A stretch of DNA of 64,000 bases from Colwellia maritima (GCF_022669015.1 NZ_JAKKSL010000001.1:1470059-1534058), one strand, 5' to 3'. Counted from the first letter of the stretch, positions 29,377-39,769 are shown. Made by a program: numbers and translations. The notes: generated by a model from the letters alone, not told the origin.

Positions 29377-30000
29377 ATGGAACATTATTTAAGTATTTTT
29401 GTTAAAACTATTTTCATTGAGAATATGGCGTTAAGCTTTTTCCTAGGAATGTGTACTTTCTTAGCGGTGTCTAAGAAAGTCAGTACGGCCATGGGCTTAG
29501 GTGTTGCGGTTGTTGTGGTATTAGGTTTAGCTGTTCCTGCTAACCAAATTATATACCAAGCAATTTTGGCGCCAGGCGCGTTAGATTCAATTATGGGGGT
29601 TACTGATCCTAAAGATTCTATTGACCTTAGCTTTTTATCCTTTATTACTTTTATTGGTGTAATTGCGGCCTTAGTACAAATTCTGGAAATGATTCTAGAT
29701 AAATATTTTCCTGCTTTGTATCAAGCACTTGGTATCTTTTTACCTTTAATTACCGTTAACTGTGCAATTTTTGGTGCAGTTTCTTTTATGGTTGCTAAAA
29801 ACCTTAATCTTGGTGAAAGTGTTGTTTACGGGATTGGTTCAGGTGTAGGTTGGATGTTAGCCATTGTATTAATGGCAGGTATTCGTGAGAAAATGAAATA
29901 TTCTGACGTACCTGATGGCTTAAAAGGTTTAGGCATCACATTTATAACTGCAGGTTTGATGGCTTTTGGGTTTTTATCTTTCGGCGGAATTTCGTTGTAA
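29377..30000 (+). CDS. nqrE: Na+-NQR subunit E
   Basis: This 207-residue membrane subunit is homologous to NqrD in inverted topology. Family segments are [30 protein letters not shown] and [18 protein letters not shown]; Cys residues in both contribute to the shared iron site. A good AAGGA ribosome site precedes the start. It is a few residues longer than the usual 198-202, in the loop around the PKDSIDLS segment. Confidence 0.95.
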   Translation: MEHYLSIFVKTIFIENMALSFFLGMCTFLAVSKKVSTAMGLGVAVVVVLGLAVPANQIIYQAILAPGALDSIMGVTDPKDSIDLSFLSFITFIGVIAALVQILEMILDKYFPALYQALGIFLPLITVNCAIFGAVSFMVAKNLNLGESVVYGIGSGVGWMLAIVLMAGIREKMKYSDVPDGLKGLGITFITAGLMAFGFLSFGGISL

Positions 30001-30042
30001 CGATTTAGATTTTAATTTTGATAAATAATTAAGGAAAAGTCG

Positions 30043-31266
30043 ATGGAAATTATTCTCGGCGTATCGATGTTTACCGCGATAGTACTTGCCTTAGTATTAG
30101 TAATTTTATTTGCTAAATCTAAGTTAGTATCAACAGGTGACGTAACGATAAGTATAAATGGCGATCCAGAAAAAGCAGTAGTAACTGCTGCGGGTGGCAA
30201 ATTATTAGGCGCATTAGCTGATAAAGGTATTTTTATTCCTTCAGCTTGTGGTGGCGGTGGCACATGTGGTCAGTGTCGTGTTGAAGTGCATTCAGGTGGT
30301 GGTGATATTCTTCCAACGGAAGAAGGTCATATAAACAAACGTGAAGCAAAAGCCGGTTGTCGTTTAGCATGTCAAGTTGCTGTTAAACAAGACATGGAAA
30401 TTGAAGTAGAAGATGAAATCTTCGGTGTTCAACAATGGGAATGTGAAGTTATCTCAAACGATAACAAAGCAACGTTCATTAAAGAATTAAAACTTCAAAT
30501 ACCTAATGGTGAGTCAGTGCCGTTTAAAGCGGGCGGTTATATTCAAATTGAAGCACCAGCCTATCATGTTAAATACTCTGATTTTGATATTGATGAGCAG
30601 TACAAAGGCGACTGGAATCATTTTGGTTTCTTCGATGTAGAGTCAAAAGTAGATGAGCCAACTTTACGTGCTTACTCAATGGCGAACTACCCAGAAGAAG
30701 AAGGCATCATCATGCTGAATGTGCGTATTGCTACGCCACCTCCTGGCAAGTTGCATTTACCTGCAGGTAAAATGTCATCTTATATTTTCAGTCTTAAGCC
30801 TGGTGATAAAGTCACTATTTCTGGTCCATTTGGTGAGTTCTTTGCCAAAGAAACTGATAACGAAATGGTATTTATCGGTGGTGGTGCAGGTATGGCACCA
30901 ATGCGTTCTCATATATTCGATCAGCTTAAACGTTTAAAATCTAAACGTAAAATGAGCTTCTGGTATGGTGCACGCTCTAAACGCGAAATGTTCTATGAAG
31001 ATGATTACAATGGCCTTGCGGCTGATAACGACAACTTTGTATGGCATGTTGCATTGAGTGACCCTCAACCGGAAGATAATTGGGATGGTATGACTGGTTT
31101 TATTCACAACGTTCTTTATGAAAATTATTTAAAAGATCATGAAGCACCAGAAGATTGTGAATATTACATGTGTGGGCCACCAATGATGAATGCTGCTGTT
31201 ATTCATATGTTGAAAGATCTTGGCGTAGAAGATGAAAATATTCTTCTAGATGATTTTGGCGGCTAA
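30043..31266 (+). CDS. nqrF: Na+-NQR subunit F (NADH entry, 2Fe-2S and FAD)
   Basis: This 407-residue subunit takes electrons from NADH. An N-terminal membrane helix comes first. It is followed by a ferredoxin domain with the 2Fe-2S cluster motif [10 protein letters not shown] plus a later Cys in GCRLACQV. Then come an FAD domain with [10 protein letters not shown] and an NADH domain with [14 protein letters not shown] and YMCGPPMM. It is the last gene of nqrABCDEF, and the frame is intact. Confidence 0.97.
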   Translation: MEIILGVSMFTAIVLALVLVILFAKSKLVSTGDVTISINGDPEKAVVTAAGGKLLGALADKGIFIPSACGGGGTCGQCRVEVHSGGGDILPTEEGHINKREAKAGCRLACQVAVKQDMEIEVEDEIFGVQQWECEVISNDNKATFIKELKLQIPNGESVPFKAGGYIQIEAPAYHVKYSDFDIDEQYKGDWNHFGFFDVESKVDEPTLRAYSMANYPEEEGIIMLNVRIATPPPGKLHLPAGKMSSYIFSLKPGDKVTISGPFGEFFAKETDNEMVFIGGGAGMAPMRSHIFDQLKRLKSKRKMSFWYGARSKREMFYEDDYNGLAADNDNFVWHVALSDPQPEDNWDGMTGFIHNVLYENYLKDHEAPEDCEYYMCGPPMMNAAVIHMLKDLGVEDENILLDDFGG

Positions 31267-31324
31267 TATATTGTAACTTTTATCTCTTTGCTATTTCGCT
31301 TAATAGCTGCATCGAAGGTGCTCA

Positions 31325-31460
31325 CAAATTTGTCTGGAACAAATTTGAACAACTGAAAGTTGGCCCGTAGGGCGAAGGACAGGATGTCCGGAGTAATGAC
31401 TATCGTCAACTCCGCGCCTTCTCTTTGCTCTAAACGAACTAGCTTTGAGCTGAAAAGCTA
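31325..31460. repeat. Five-hairpin intergenic element after nqrF
   Basis: There is no open frame here, but five consecutive short stems: CAAATTTGT/ACAAATTTG (31325-31347), GCCC/GGGC (31363-31373), GGACA/TGTCC (31377-31389), CGGAGT/ACTCCG (31389-31414) and TAGCTTT/AAAGCTA (31440-31460). It is more GC-rich than its surroundings. It looks like a REP-type repeat or a structured RNA between nqrF and the terminator. Confidence 0.5.
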
Positions 31461-31486
31461 CTTAAGCCGGAAAATACACAATTAAA

Positions 31487-31517
31487 TAAAGACGACCTAG
31501 GTCGTCTTTATTCTTTT
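31487..31517. terminator. Terminator of the nqr operon
   Basis: A perfect 24-bp palindrome TAAAGACGACC/TAGG... (31487-31510, stem GACGACC/GGTCGTC) is followed by TTCTTTT. It ends the nqr transcript before apbE, which therefore probably has its own promoter in 31518-31640. Confidence 0.85.
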
Positions 31518-31640
31518 AATAATAGATTATTGAAACAAAAGATTATTTATATAACAATTTTTTGCCGTATAGGTCATTCCACTTATTGCGTAAGTCGAAA
31601 CCGAGAGTTGTTACCTAAATAATATATTTGGATATCTAAA

Positions 31641-32672
31641 ATGAATAAATTCAAACTACTATTGCTTGTGCTGTTAGCTGTCAGTATATCAGCTTGTTTT
31701 CCTAGTAATGATTCAGGGAAAACTGAAGTACTTCTTCAGGGCCGTACAATGGGCACTACCTATAATATTAAGGTGGTTGCAACAATTGAACAGGTAGAAA
31801 CGTTACAATTGCAACAAAAAATTGATGCGCGGCTAAAACAAGTCAATCAAGCAATGTCGACTTATATACCAGATTCAGAAATTTCTCGTTTTAATACATC
31901 TATGTCTACTGAGCCTGTTGAAGTGTCTGCCGGTTTTGCACGCGTGTTGGCTGAGTCTATTCGATTAGGTGAACTAAGTGGCGGTAAATTAGATATTACC
32001 GTTGGACCATTAGTTAATCTTTGGGGCTTTGGTCCCGATTTACGTCCTGAAACTGCGCCAAGTGATGAATTGATTACTAGCACACGTTCCCGAGTTGGAT
32101 TAAAGAACCTTCATCTAAACGGTACTCAATTGTCCAAGGATATTCCTAACCTGTATGTTGATTTATCTACTACCGCTAAAGGCTATGGAGTTGATGTAAT
32201 TGCTGAATTAATAGAAGACAATGGCATAACTAACTACTTAGTGGAAATCGGCGGTGAGATGCGCTTAAGAGGTTTTAAGCATACAGGTGAACTTTGGGCT
32301 ATAGCTATTGAAAAACCCATTTTTGATCCTTCAGGTGATCATAGGGCAGTGCAACAGGTTATTATTCCAAAAGATAATGCTGTTGCTACTTCAGGTGATT
32401 ACCGAAATTATTTCGAGAGCAATGGGCAGCGTTTTTCACATATTATTGATCCCGCCACAGGTAAACCGATAAACCATAACTTAGTATCAGTTACTGTGAT
32501 AGCACCATCGTCAATGACAGCTGATGGTTTATCGACCACTTTAATGGTGATGGGAGCAGAGGAAGGGCTAGCATTTGCGATTAAAAATGATCTCGCGGCA
32601 TTATTTGTTTCTAAATCTGAAAATGGCTTTATCGAACAATTTACGGTAAAATTTAAACAATATTTGAAATAG
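31641..32672 (+). CDS. apbE: FAD:protein FMN transferase ApbE
   Basis: This 343-residue periplasmic lipoprotein has its lipobox Cys at residue 19 (SISAC). It uses FAD to attach FMN to the Thr of SGAT motifs in NqrB and NqrC. Family marks are GRTMGTTYNIKVV, DITVGPLVNLWGFGP, DLSTTAKGYGVD and YLVEIGGEMRLRG. ATSGDYRNYFE and HIIDPATGKPI also fit. Its place right after nqr and before nqrM is the usual one. Confidence 0.95.
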   Translation: MNKFKLLLLVLLAVSISACFPSNDSGKTEVLLQGRTMGTTYNIKVVATIEQVETLQLQQKIDARLKQVNQAMSTYIPDSEISRFNTSMSTEPVEVSAGFARVLAESIRLGELSGGKLDITVGPLVNLWGFGPDLRPETAPSDELITSTRSRVGLKNLHLNGTQLSKDIPNLYVDLSTTAKGYGVDVIAELIEDNGITNYLVEIGGEMRLRGFKHTGELWAIAIEKPIFDPSGDHRAVQQVIIPKDNAVATSGDYRNYFESNGQRFSHIIDPATGKPINHNLVSVTVIAPSSMTADGLSTTLMVMGAEEGLAFAIKNDLAALFVSKSENGFIEQFTVKFKQYLK

Positions 32673-32728
32673 TTGTCAGTTAGATTTCAGACTAACAATT
32701 TCGCTAATTATTTATAGGCGTATATATT

Positions 32729-32974
32729 ATGATGATTTTTTTTATCACTTTTGGTTTTTTCCTTGTCGTTGGTACAGCGATGGCTGTAGGTTATATTTTT
32801 CAACAGAAAACCTTAGGCGGGAGTTGTGGCGGGTTAGCTAGTGTTGGTATTGAAAAAGAATGTAACTGCGATAACCCCTGTGAAAAACGGCAAGAGCGCG
32901 AACGTATAGCAGCCTTAAGCGCGGATAAAAATGAACAAACTGTTCAAAATAGAATAGAAGTCGAAAATATTTAA
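32729..32974 (+). CDS. nqrM: Na+-NQR maturation protein NqrM
   Basis: This 81-residue protein has one membrane helix followed by four Cys in GGSCGGLASVGIEKECNCDNPCEK. NqrM is needed to deliver iron to the NqrD/E site. A second ATG lies three nt downstream and could be the start. It follows apbE by 56 nt and ends at a terminator. Confidence 0.9.
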   Translation: MMIFFITFGFFLVVGTAMAVGYIFQQKTLGGSCGGLASVGIEKECNCDNPCEKRQERERIAALSADKNEQTVQNRIEVENI

Positions 32975-32984
32975 ACAAAATAAT

Positions 32985-33016
32985 AAAAAGGATCGCAAAA
33001 TTGCGACCTTTTTTAT
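32985..33016. terminator. Terminator between nqrM and dxs
   Basis: A stem, AAAAAGG-a-TCGCAA/TTGCGACCTTTTT, with one bulged A is followed by further T. It also has A-run/T-run symmetry, so it could serve the convergent dxs operon as well. Confidence 0.75.
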
Positions 33017-33220
33017 GATGGATAGCAGTATAAATAAAATGCTATTTATAAAAGCGCTATTGAGAAAATACTACGTCATAAAATTATTTATTTTAATCAT
33101 TATCCCTACGCTATCTAGTCCTAATTCGTGATGAACTTCTTCTTGCGTACCATGTTTAACAAAGTGATCAGGAATTCCTATATTCAAGATTTTCATTGCC
33201 ACCCTTTCGATAGTATATAT

Positions 33221-34942
33221 TCATTTACTGCTGAGCCAAAGACCACCTGCTATGGCATTATCTTCAATCGTCACGATAACGTCATGACTTGATTGAATTT
33301 TATCAATTAACTGCACATCAAGTGGTTTGATAAAACGCATATCAACCAGTGTTGCGCCAAGTGCTAGAGCTGCTTTTTGTGCTTCTGCTAACATGGTACC
33401 AAAACTTAAAATGGCTAGTTTGGTCGTATTTTCTTGACCTTCGATAATTATTCTACCTTTTCCAACCTCTATTACTTCATTAACACTAGGTAAGGTTTCA
33501 CCTGTGCCATTACCACGAGGATAGCGTACCACAGAAGGTGAAAGAGATTTATGTCCAGTGTTGAGCATAAGCTGACATTCTCGTTCGTCGGCAGGAGCCA
33601 TAATGACAAGGTTAGGAATGCAGCGTAGAAAACTTAAGTCAAAGGAGCCTTGATGAGTCGCGCCGTCAGCACCAACTATACCTGCTCTATCTACCGCAAA
33701 TAATACAGGTAAATTTTGGATGGCTACGTCATGAATCAGCTGATCATAGCCACGTTGTAAAAAGCTTGAATAAATAGCGACAACTGGGTGTTGCCCACCA
33801 ATTGCTAAGCCTGCAGCATAAGTTACAGCGTGCTGTTCAGCGATAGCGACATCATAATATTGGTCAGGAAAACGTTGGCTAAACTCAACCATGCCAGATC
33901 CTTCACGCATGGCGGGTGTAATAGCCACGAGTTTTTTGTCAATCTCAGCTGTTTTACATAGCCAATCTCCAAAAATTTGTGAGTAAGTAGGTAAAGAGGG
34001 TTTAGATTTTGGTAAGCTGTCCTCACTCGGATTGAATTTGGGGACCGCATGATACTTAATAGGATCTTGTTCAGCTGCTTGGTAACCTTTACCTTTTTTA
34101 GTCGCAATATGCAGTAATTGTGGTCCCTTCAGACTACGCATGTTCTTTATCGTATCAACGAGGCCATTCACGTCATGGCCATCGATAGGACCAATATAGT
34201 TAAAGCCAAGTTCTTCAAAAAAAGTACTCGGAACAACCATACCTTTTAGATGCTCTTCAGCGCGACTTGCTAATTCTTTAATCGGAGGTAAGTTGTTGAG
34301 TAATCGTTTACCGCTTTCTCTAATACCTGTATAAAGACTGCCAGAAAGCATTCTCGCAAAGTGATTATTTAATGCCCCAACATTCTCTGATATAGACATT
34401 TCATTATCATTTAGAATAATCAGCATGTCTTTTTTTATGTCACCGGCATGATTTAGTGCTTCAAATGCCATGCCTGCTGTCATTGCACCGTCGCCAATAA
34501 CGGCAACTGTTCTTCGGTTTAATCCTTCTTTTTCTGCCGCAACAGATAAACCCAATGCAGCTGATATGGAGGTACTCGAATGTCCGACACTTAACGTATC
34601 GTATTCACTTTCTTCTCGCCACGGAAATGGATGCAAACCATCTTTTTGTCTTATCGTGTGAAGTTGATCTCGGCGACCGGTCAATATTTTATGCGGATAA
34701 GCTTGATGACCAACATCCCAAATAAGGTGATCAAATGGTGTGTTATAGACATAATGTAACGCAACGGTTAGCTCTATTGTACCTAGTCCCGAAGCAAAGT
34801 GACCACTACTTTTACTTACAGAATTTAATAGGAATCTGCGTAATTCATTACTTACTCGCGGTAATTGATCTTGTGGGATGTTACGCAAGTCTTTAGGCGA
34901 GTTTATTTGGGCAAGCAATGGGTAGTCAGCAAGATTTGTCAT
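33221..34942 (-). CDS. dxs: 1-deoxy-D-xylulose-5-phosphate synthase Dxs, C-terminal double frameshift
   Basis: Dxs is a ThDP enzyme that makes DXP from pyruvate and glyceraldehyde 3-phosphate, the first step of the MEP isoprenoid route. It also feeds thiamine and pyridoxal synthesis. Visible marks are [35 protein letters not shown]...NDNEMS (cofactor motif) and [17 protein letters not shown]. The frame stops at residue 573 after AGGLWLSSK. One extra base at CTT-TGG (33236-33241) hides [14 protein letters not shown]. One missing base at 33196-33197 returns to frame as KILNIGIPDHFVKHG, with the stop at 33071. Corrected length is 623 residues, which is normal. As Dxs is normally essential in this pathway, I read these as sequence errors. 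Confidence 0.9.
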   Translation of the reverse strand: MTNLADYPLLAQINSPKDLRNIPQDQLPRVSNELRRFLLNSVSKSSGHFASGLGTIELTVALHYVYNTPFDHLIWDVGHQAYPHKILTGRRDQLHTIRQKDGLHPFPWREESEYDTLSVGHSSTSISAALGLSVAAEKEGLNRRTVAVIGDGAMTAGMAFEALNHAGDIKKDMLIILNDNEMSISENVGALNNHFARMLSGSLYTGIRESGKRLLNNLPPIKELASRAEEHLKGMVVPSTFFEELGFNYIGPIDGHDVNGLVDTIKNMRSLKGPQLLHIATKKGKGYQAAEQDPIKYHAVPKFNPSEDSLPKSKPSLPTYSQIFGDWLCKTAEIDKKLVAITPAMREGSGMVEFSQRFPDQYYDVAIAEQHAVTYAAGLAIGGQHPVVAIYSSFLQRGYDQLIHDVAIQNLPVLFAVDRAGIVGADGATHQGSFDLSFLRCIPNLVIMAPADERECQLMLNTGHKSLSPSVVRYPRGNGTGETLPSVNEVIEVGKGRIIIEGQENTTKLAILSFGTMLAEAQKAALALGATLVDMRFIKPLDVQLIDKIQSSHDVIVTIEDNAIAGGLWLSSK

Positions 34943-34997
34943 ATTTATTCTATAGTTAAATTATTTGTTAACTGATTTAATTATTATATTCTTTTAT

Positions 34998-35888
34998 TTA
35001 ATGGCTACGTTTAATAATAAAAGTAGCAAAATCAGCTAAGGATTGTGTATTGTAAGGCAAACTCGCTAAAGCTTGAAGTGCTTGTTGAAATAAGTTTTCA
35101 GCTTTTTCTTTTGCACCCTGCAATCCAAGTAATGCAGGGTAGGTACTTTTGTTAGACGCCAAGTCAGAGCCACTAGGCTTTCCAAGCTCTTCTTGAGTTG
35201 ACGTAATATCAATAATGTCATCTTGAACTTGATAAGCTAAACCAACAAGCTTGGCAAATTTTTGCAGGGCTTGTTGGTCTTGTATTGAAAGGTGTTGTGC
35301 ACATTCAGCCGCCATTAATACTGAAGCTTCAAGTAGTGCGCCTGTTTTTAATGAATGCAAGGTTTCCAGTTGTTCTAAACTAATTAGTTTATCTGTTGCG
35401 GCTAAATCTAACGCTTGTCCACCACACATTCCTTGGTAACCGCCGGCAGAAACTAATTGTTGAATTAATTTTAGCTGTTTAGGTTTTGTTGTCTCAGAAA
35501 AGTTATGGTTGGCTAGAATATCAAAGGCGAGAGTTTGTAAACTATCACCTGCAAGAATTGCAGTGGCTTCATCAAATGCTTTATGACATGTCGGCTTACC
35601 ACGCCTTAAGTCATCATCGTCCATGGCAGGTAAATCATCATGTAATAAAGAATATGCATGAATACATTCTATGGCGCCGGCTATACCATCAAGATCATCC
35701 AAACTAACGGCAAGTGCTTCTCCTGTGATGTAAACCAAATAAGGACGTATACGTTTACCGCCTATTAATAGCCCATAACTCATTGCTTGATGAAGTTTGT
35801 TATCATTGATGGGCAGTTGTTGAAGCTTTAGCGTCAAAAACTGATCAATGCGATCTTGTAAAATATCGTGGTTAACTAAAGTACTCAC
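34998..35888 (-). CDS. ispA: Farnesyl diphosphate synthase
   Basis: This 296-residue polyprenyl synthase condenses IPP with DMAPP and GPP. The first Asp-rich motif is in LLHDDLPAMDDDDLRRGKPT and the second in YQVQDDIIDITS; the substrate-binding GGKRIRPYLVY is near residue 45. It is the middle gene of xseB-ispA-dxs, with a 4-nt overlap with xseB and a 55-nt gap before dxs. It supplies the precursors made downstream of Dxs. Confidence 0.95.
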   Translation of the reverse strand: MSTLVNHDILQDRIDQFLTLKLQQLPINDNKLHQAMSYGLLIGGKRIRPYLVYITGEALAVSLDDLDGIAGAIECIHAYSLLHDDLPAMDDDDLRRGKPTCHKAFDEATAILAGDSLQTLAFDILANHNFSETTKPKQLKLIQQLVSAGGYQGMCGGQALDLAATDKLISLEQLETLHSLKTGALLEASVLMAAECAQHLSIQDQQALQKFAKLVGLAYQVQDDIIDITSTQEELGKPSGSDLASNKSTYPALLGLQGAKEKAENLFQQALQALASLPYNTQSLADFATFIIKRSH

Positions 35889-36151
35889 GATAGATCACCT
35901 GAAGAGGGAATGTTTGCAGATAAATCAAAATCTTGTAGCTGTTGCTGACCTTCTTTTTCAAGGAGTATTTTTACTTTTTGTTCTGCAGCTTGTAGTTTGT
36001 TTTGGCTTAATTTACTTAAGGTTAACCCTCGCTCAAATAATGCCATAGATTCTTCAAGATCTATGTCACCTTGCTCTAAATTTTGTACGATTGTGTCTAA
36101 CTCATTAAGAGACTCTTCAAAACTTAAGTTTTCTAATTTTTTCTTTGCCAT
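35885..36151 (-). CDS. xseB: Exodeoxyribonuclease VII small subunit
   Basis: This 88-residue helical protein begins MAKKKLENLSFEESLNELDT and has the XseB signature IVQNLEQGDIDLEESMALFERG. It binds the large subunit XseA, which is not in this window. Its stop overlaps the ispA start in ATGA, so the two are translationally coupled. Confidence 0.93.
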   Translation of the reverse strand: MAKKKLENLSFEESLNELDTIVQNLEQGDIDLEESMALFERGLTLSKLSQNKLQAAEQKVKILLEKEGQQQLQDFDLSANIPSSGDLS

Positions 36152-36399
36152 TTTTGACCTTCTCTTTAATCAATACCCTGATTGTAAGTCTTTAAATACT
36201 CGTAGAGCGGAAAAGAACTTAATCAATTTAGTATTACTAGACTCTTTTAATGTTAGGCGCAAACTTACCACTAGCTAAGCACACTGGTCAATGTAGCTTG
36301 ACGTTATTTCAGTTAATTTTATTCTATATCAACTATTAAGTTATTGACTATACGGGCGATAATAAATATATAAAGTGATAAGTAATAGCGAATAGTTTT

Positions 36400-36436
36400 C
36401 TCATAATGTACTATTATTTTATTAGTACATTATGAG
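36400..36436 (+). promoter_or_regulatory. Perfect 14-bp inverted repeat before pomA
   Basis: Arms CTCATAATGTACTA and TAGTACATTATGAG enclose a 9-nt loop, 23 nt upstream of the pomA GTG and just before its AGGAG ribosome site. It could be an operator or a 5'-UTR hairpin. The rest of the xseB-pomA gap (36152-36399) shows nothing I can support. Confidence 0.5.
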
Positions 36437-36459
36437 TTTTGCAGTTTTAGGAGAATTTT

Positions 36460-37227
36460 GTGGATTTAGCAACCTTAATAGGTATCGTTGGTGCCATTGG
36501 TTTACTCGTGATGGCGATGGTGTTGTCTGGTGATATCATGATGTTCGCCGATACGCAATCAGTTTTAATTGTGTTTTGTGGTTCAATCTTTGTTGTTTTA
36601 TCTAACTACAACTTGGGACAATTTTTAGGTATTGGTAAAATTATTGTAAAAGCTTTCATGTTTAAATTAGAAAAACCTGAAGAGTTAATTGAAAAAGCCG
36701 TTGATATGGCAGATGCAGCGCGTAAAGGGGGATTTTTAGCACTTGAAGAAGCTGAAATAACAAACGCGTTTATGCAAAAGGGAGTTGATATGTTAGTGGA
36801 TGGTCATGATGCCGATGTAGTACGAGCAACGTTGCAAAAAGATATAAACCTCACGACAGAACGTCATGAAACAGGCTCTAATATGTTGATGGCATTGGCC
36901 GATGTTGCCCCTGCGATGGGTATGATAGGTACTTTGATTGGTCTCGTTGCTATGTTGTCAAATATGGATGATCCAAAATCTATCGGGCCTGCAATGGCTG
37001 TTGCCTTGTTAACAACGCTTTATGGGGCTTTTTTAGCTAATGTTATTGCTATTCCGCTTGCCTCAAAATTGAAATTACGTATGGCGGAAGAAAAAATGAA
37101 TCAAGAATTGGTACTTGATGCGGTATTAGGTATTCAGGATGGTCAAAACCCACGTGTTATTGAAGGATTACTTAAAAATTATTTAGCTGAAGGTAAACGT
37201 AAAATAGGTACAGCGGAAGATGAATAG
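36460..37227 (+). CDS. pomA: Sodium-driven flagellar stator protein PomA
   Basis: This 255-residue protein has four helices and belongs to the MotA/PomA family. The start is GTG at 36460 after an AGGAG site. Conserved prolines of the ion path are in ALADVAPAMGMIGTLIGLVAML, and charged cytoplasmic residues for rotor contact lie in the loop before it. Together with PomB it forms the sodium-driven torque unit. The location next to xseB-ispA-dxs is typical of Vibrio, Shewanella and relatives. No flagellar genes other than pomAB are in the window. Confidence 0.93.
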   Translation: MDLATLIGIVGAIGLLVMAMVLSGDIMMFADTQSVLIVFCGSIFVVLSNYNLGQFLGIGKIIVKAFMFKLEKPEELIEKAVDMADAARKGGFLALEEAEITNAFMQKGVDMLVDGHDADVVRATLQKDINLTTERHETGSNMLMALADVAPAMGMIGTLIGLVAMLSNMDDPKSIGPAMAVALLTTLYGAFLANVIAIPLASKLKLRMAEEKMNQELVLDAVLGIQDGQNPRVIEGLLKNYLAEGKRKIGTAEDE

Positions 37228-37253
37228 TATTAACTTCATTCAACGGAGGGTGT

Positions 37254-38195
37254 ATGGCTGAACAAGAATGCAAATGTCCACCACCAGGATTACCTGCATG
37301 GATGGGTACCTTCGCTGATCTTATGTCATTATTGATGTGCTTTTTTGTATTGTTGCTCTCTTTTTCTGAAATGGACGTAATGAAGTTTAAGCAAATTGCA
37401 GGGTCGATGAAGTTTGCTTTCGGTGTTCAAAATAAAATTGAGGTAAAAGATATTCCTAAAGGGACAAGTATCATTGCGCAAGAGTTTAGACCGGGCAAAC
37501 CTGACCCAACGCCTATTGAGTTAATACAGCAGCAAACCATGGAAATGACTCAACAAATGTTGGAGTTTCAAGCGGGTAGTGAAACGTCTGCCGGAGGACG
37601 TCAAGAACAACGCGGTGAAGAACGGGGCGGACAAGCGCAAAATACTGAAGATGCTTTGTCGGCAGAAGCGATGAAAAAAGCGCAAGATGAAATGGAACGA
37701 GCAGCGCAAGAACAGGTAAATGATCTTGTTAAAAAAGTCGCTGAGCAACTTGAGCAACAGATTTTAGATGGCGCTATTGAATTAGAATCTTTAGGTCAAC
37801 AAATTATTATTAGAATTCGAGAGAATGGCTCATTTCCATCAGGCTCTGCTTTTTTACAGCCTCAATTCAAACCTATTATTAGACAAATTGGCGAACTATT
37901 AAATACAATGCCAGGTGAAATTATGATTTCAGGTAATACAGATAATCGTGGTGTTGATTCTGAATTGTTTACTTCAAACTGGGATTTATCGAGTAAACGC
38001 GCGGTAGCCATCGCTCATGAAATGATTAAGGTGCCTGGCTTTGACCAAACTCGTTTAGTGGTTGCAGGTCATGCAGATACTCGACCTTTAGTACCTAACA
38101 CGAATGCCTTAAATCGCCGCCGAAATCGACGTGTTGAGATTTCAATTAACCAAGGTAAAGCAAAAGAGAGTGAACCGATTCAAATAACTCAGTAA
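37254..38195 (+). CDS. pomB: Sodium-driven flagellar stator protein PomB
   Basis: This 313-residue stator subunit has a single N-terminal helix with the ion-binding Asp at residue 22 (TFADLMSLLMCFFVLL). It has a long Gln/Glu-rich linker (residues 90-165) and a C-terminal OmpA-like peptidoglycan-binding domain (SGNTDNRGVD, SSKRAVAIAHEM, RRRNRRVEI). The N-terminal ECKCPPPGLPAWM is PomB-like. It starts 26 nt after pomA and ends in a terminator. Confidence 0.93.
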   Translation: MAEQECKCPPPGLPAWMGTFADLMSLLMCFFVLLLSFSEMDVMKFKQIAGSMKFAFGVQNKIEVKDIPKGTSIIAQEFRPGKPDPTPIELIQQQTMEMTQQMLEFQAGSETSAGGRQEQRGEERGGQAQNTEDALSAEAMKKAQDEMERAAQEQVNDLVKKVAEQLEQQILDGAIELESLGQQIIIRIRENGSFPSGSAFLQPQFKPIIRQIGELLNTMPGEIMISGNTDNRGVDSELFTSNWDLSSKRAVAIAHEMIKVPGFDQTRLVVAGHADTRPLVPNTNALNRRRNRRVEISINQGKAKESEPIQITQ

Positions 38196-38228
38196 AAATT
38201 GTTCACTAAGCATTAAAAACTATGCGTT

Positions 38229-38263
38229 AAAAAGCTGTCAGCATAATACTGACAGCTTTTTTT
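38229..38263 (+). terminator. Terminator of pomAB
   Basis: The stem AAAGCTGTCAG/CTGACAGCTTT with a 7-nt loop is followed by a T-run. Confidence 0.9.
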
Positions 38264-38314
38264 GTGTATAATGTGCGCCATTATTCTTATTGTTATTATA
38301 TTAGGCCACTATCG

Positions 38315-39769
38315 ATGAAATTTATCGTAAAGCTGCAAGCTGAAATCACCATTAAATCTCGCCCTGTTCGTAAACGTTTTACGAAAATTTTAGAGTCGAA
38401 CATTAAAAACGTATTACGCCGTGTTGATGAACAAATTACCACACGTATGAATTGGGATAATGTTGAAGTTAATACCAAAGATAATAGCCCCGAAAATCGT
38501 GAACGTTTAGTTGAAGCACTTAAATGCATTCCTGGTGTGCCAATGTTTTTAGAAGTTCAGCAAAGTGAGTTTGTTGATGTTCATGACATTTATGAAAAAA
38601 CGTTAGCGGTTCACGCAAAAACGATTGAAAATAAAACTTTTTGTGTTCGTGCAAAACGCACTGGCACACACGACTTTAACTCGCTAAAAGTAGAGCAGTA
38701 TGTTGGCGGTGGCTTAAATCAAGCGGTAGAAAGTGCCAAAGTTAAGCTAAGTAAGCCAGATGTTACTATTCGTTTAGAAATAAAAAATAAAGATCTCTTT
38801 ATTGTGACAGAGCGTCATATAGGCTTAGGCGGTTTCCCAATAGCTACACAAGAAGATGTGTTATCTCTTATGTCTGGCGGTTTTGATTCAGGTGTTGCTA
38901 GCTATCAAATGATCAAAAAAGGTGCTCGTACGCATTATTGTTTCTTTAATTTGGGTGGTTCGGCACATGAAGTTGGCGTTAAGCAAGTCAGCTATTATTT
39001 ATGGAATAAGTTTGGAGCGTCTCATAAAGTAAAATTCTTTGCTGTTGATTTTGAGCCAGTAGTTGCTGAAATTTTAGAACACGTTGAAAATAGTCAAATG
39101 GGTGTAGTGCTAAAACGTATGATGATGCGTGCTGCTACTAAAATTGCTGAAAGAGGTAAAATTCAGGCACTAGTAACAGGTGAAAGTTTAGGGCAAGTAT
39201 CAAGCCAAACGTTGACTAACTTAAATGTGATTAACCGAGTTACAGAGACATTAATTTTACGTCCGTTAGCCGCTTATGATAAACAAGATATCATTGATAT
39301 TGCTCGTAAAATTGGCACAGAAGATTTTGCAAAAACGATCCCTGAATATTGTGGTGTTATTTCTAAAAAGCCTACGGTTAAAGCCGTGTTATCCAAAGTA
39401 GAAGAAGAAGAAGGTAACTTTAATTTTGATATTTTAGATAAAGTTATTAGCGAAACCCGCGTTTTTGATATTCGAGATATAGGCAAAGAAACTGAAGAAG
39501 AAATTCATGCGGTAGATCTTGTTGAAAACATTCCTGCTAATGCGGTAGTCGTTGATATACGTAGCCCAGAAGAGGAAGAAGATAAACCATTAGCCCTTGG
39601 AAACGTTGAAGTGAAGCGTATTCCATTTTATAAATTGTCGACCCAATTTGGTGATTTAGATATGAGTAAAGATTATTTACTGTATTGTGACCATGGTGTG
39701 ATGAGTAAGCTACAAGCGCTATATTTAATTGACAATGGCTTTAAAAATGTGAAGGTTTACCGTCCGTAA
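38315..39769 (+). CDS. thiI: tRNA 4-thiouridine synthase / thiazole sulfur carrier ThiI
   Basis: This 484-residue protein has a THUMP RNA-binding domain near the N-terminus. The PP-loop ATP-pyrophosphatase shows [17 protein letters not shown], and a C-terminal rhodanese domain has its active Cys in [12 protein letters not shown]. It makes s4U8 in tRNA and supplies sulfur for thiamine thiazole. ATG 38315 gives the family N-terminus [20 protein letters not shown]. The frame open from 38264 overlaps the pomAB terminator and is rejected. Confidence 0.95.
   Translation: MKFIVKLQAEITIKSRPVRKRFTKILESNIKNVLRRVDEQITTRMNWDNVEVNTKDNSPENRERLVEALKCIPGVPMFLEVQQSEFVDVHDIYEKTLAVHAKTIENKTFCVRAKRTGTHDFNSLKVEQYVGGGLNQAVESAKVKLSKPDVTIRLEIKNKDLFIVTERHIGLGGFPIATQEDVLSLMSGGFDSGVASYQMIKKGARTHYCFFNLGGSAHEVGVKQVSYYLWNKFGASHKVKFFAVDFEPVVAEILEHVENSQMGVVLKRMMMRAATKIAERGKIQALVTGESLGQVSSQTLTNLNVINRVTETLILRPLAAYDKQDIIDIARKIGTEDFAKTIPEYCGVISKKPTVKAVLSKVEEEEGNFNFDILDKVISETRVFDIRDIGKETEEEIHAVDLVENIPANAVVVDIRSPEEEEDKPLALGNVEVKRIPFYKLSTQFGDLDMSKDYLLYCDHGVMSKLQALYLIDNGFKNVKVYRP

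Noticed and set aside
9328..33245. Programmed +1 frameshifting as the main explanation
   Set aside because: dxs and the TonB receptor also need a second opposite correction elsewhere. No Shine-Dalgarno-like stimulator was noticed at the sites, and one intact CTTGG counterpart exists. Sequence error is simpler.
38264..38314. ThiI start at the first in-frame codon
   Set aside because: It would begin at the pomAB terminator and add residues absent from the family; ATG 38315 gives the standard N-terminus.
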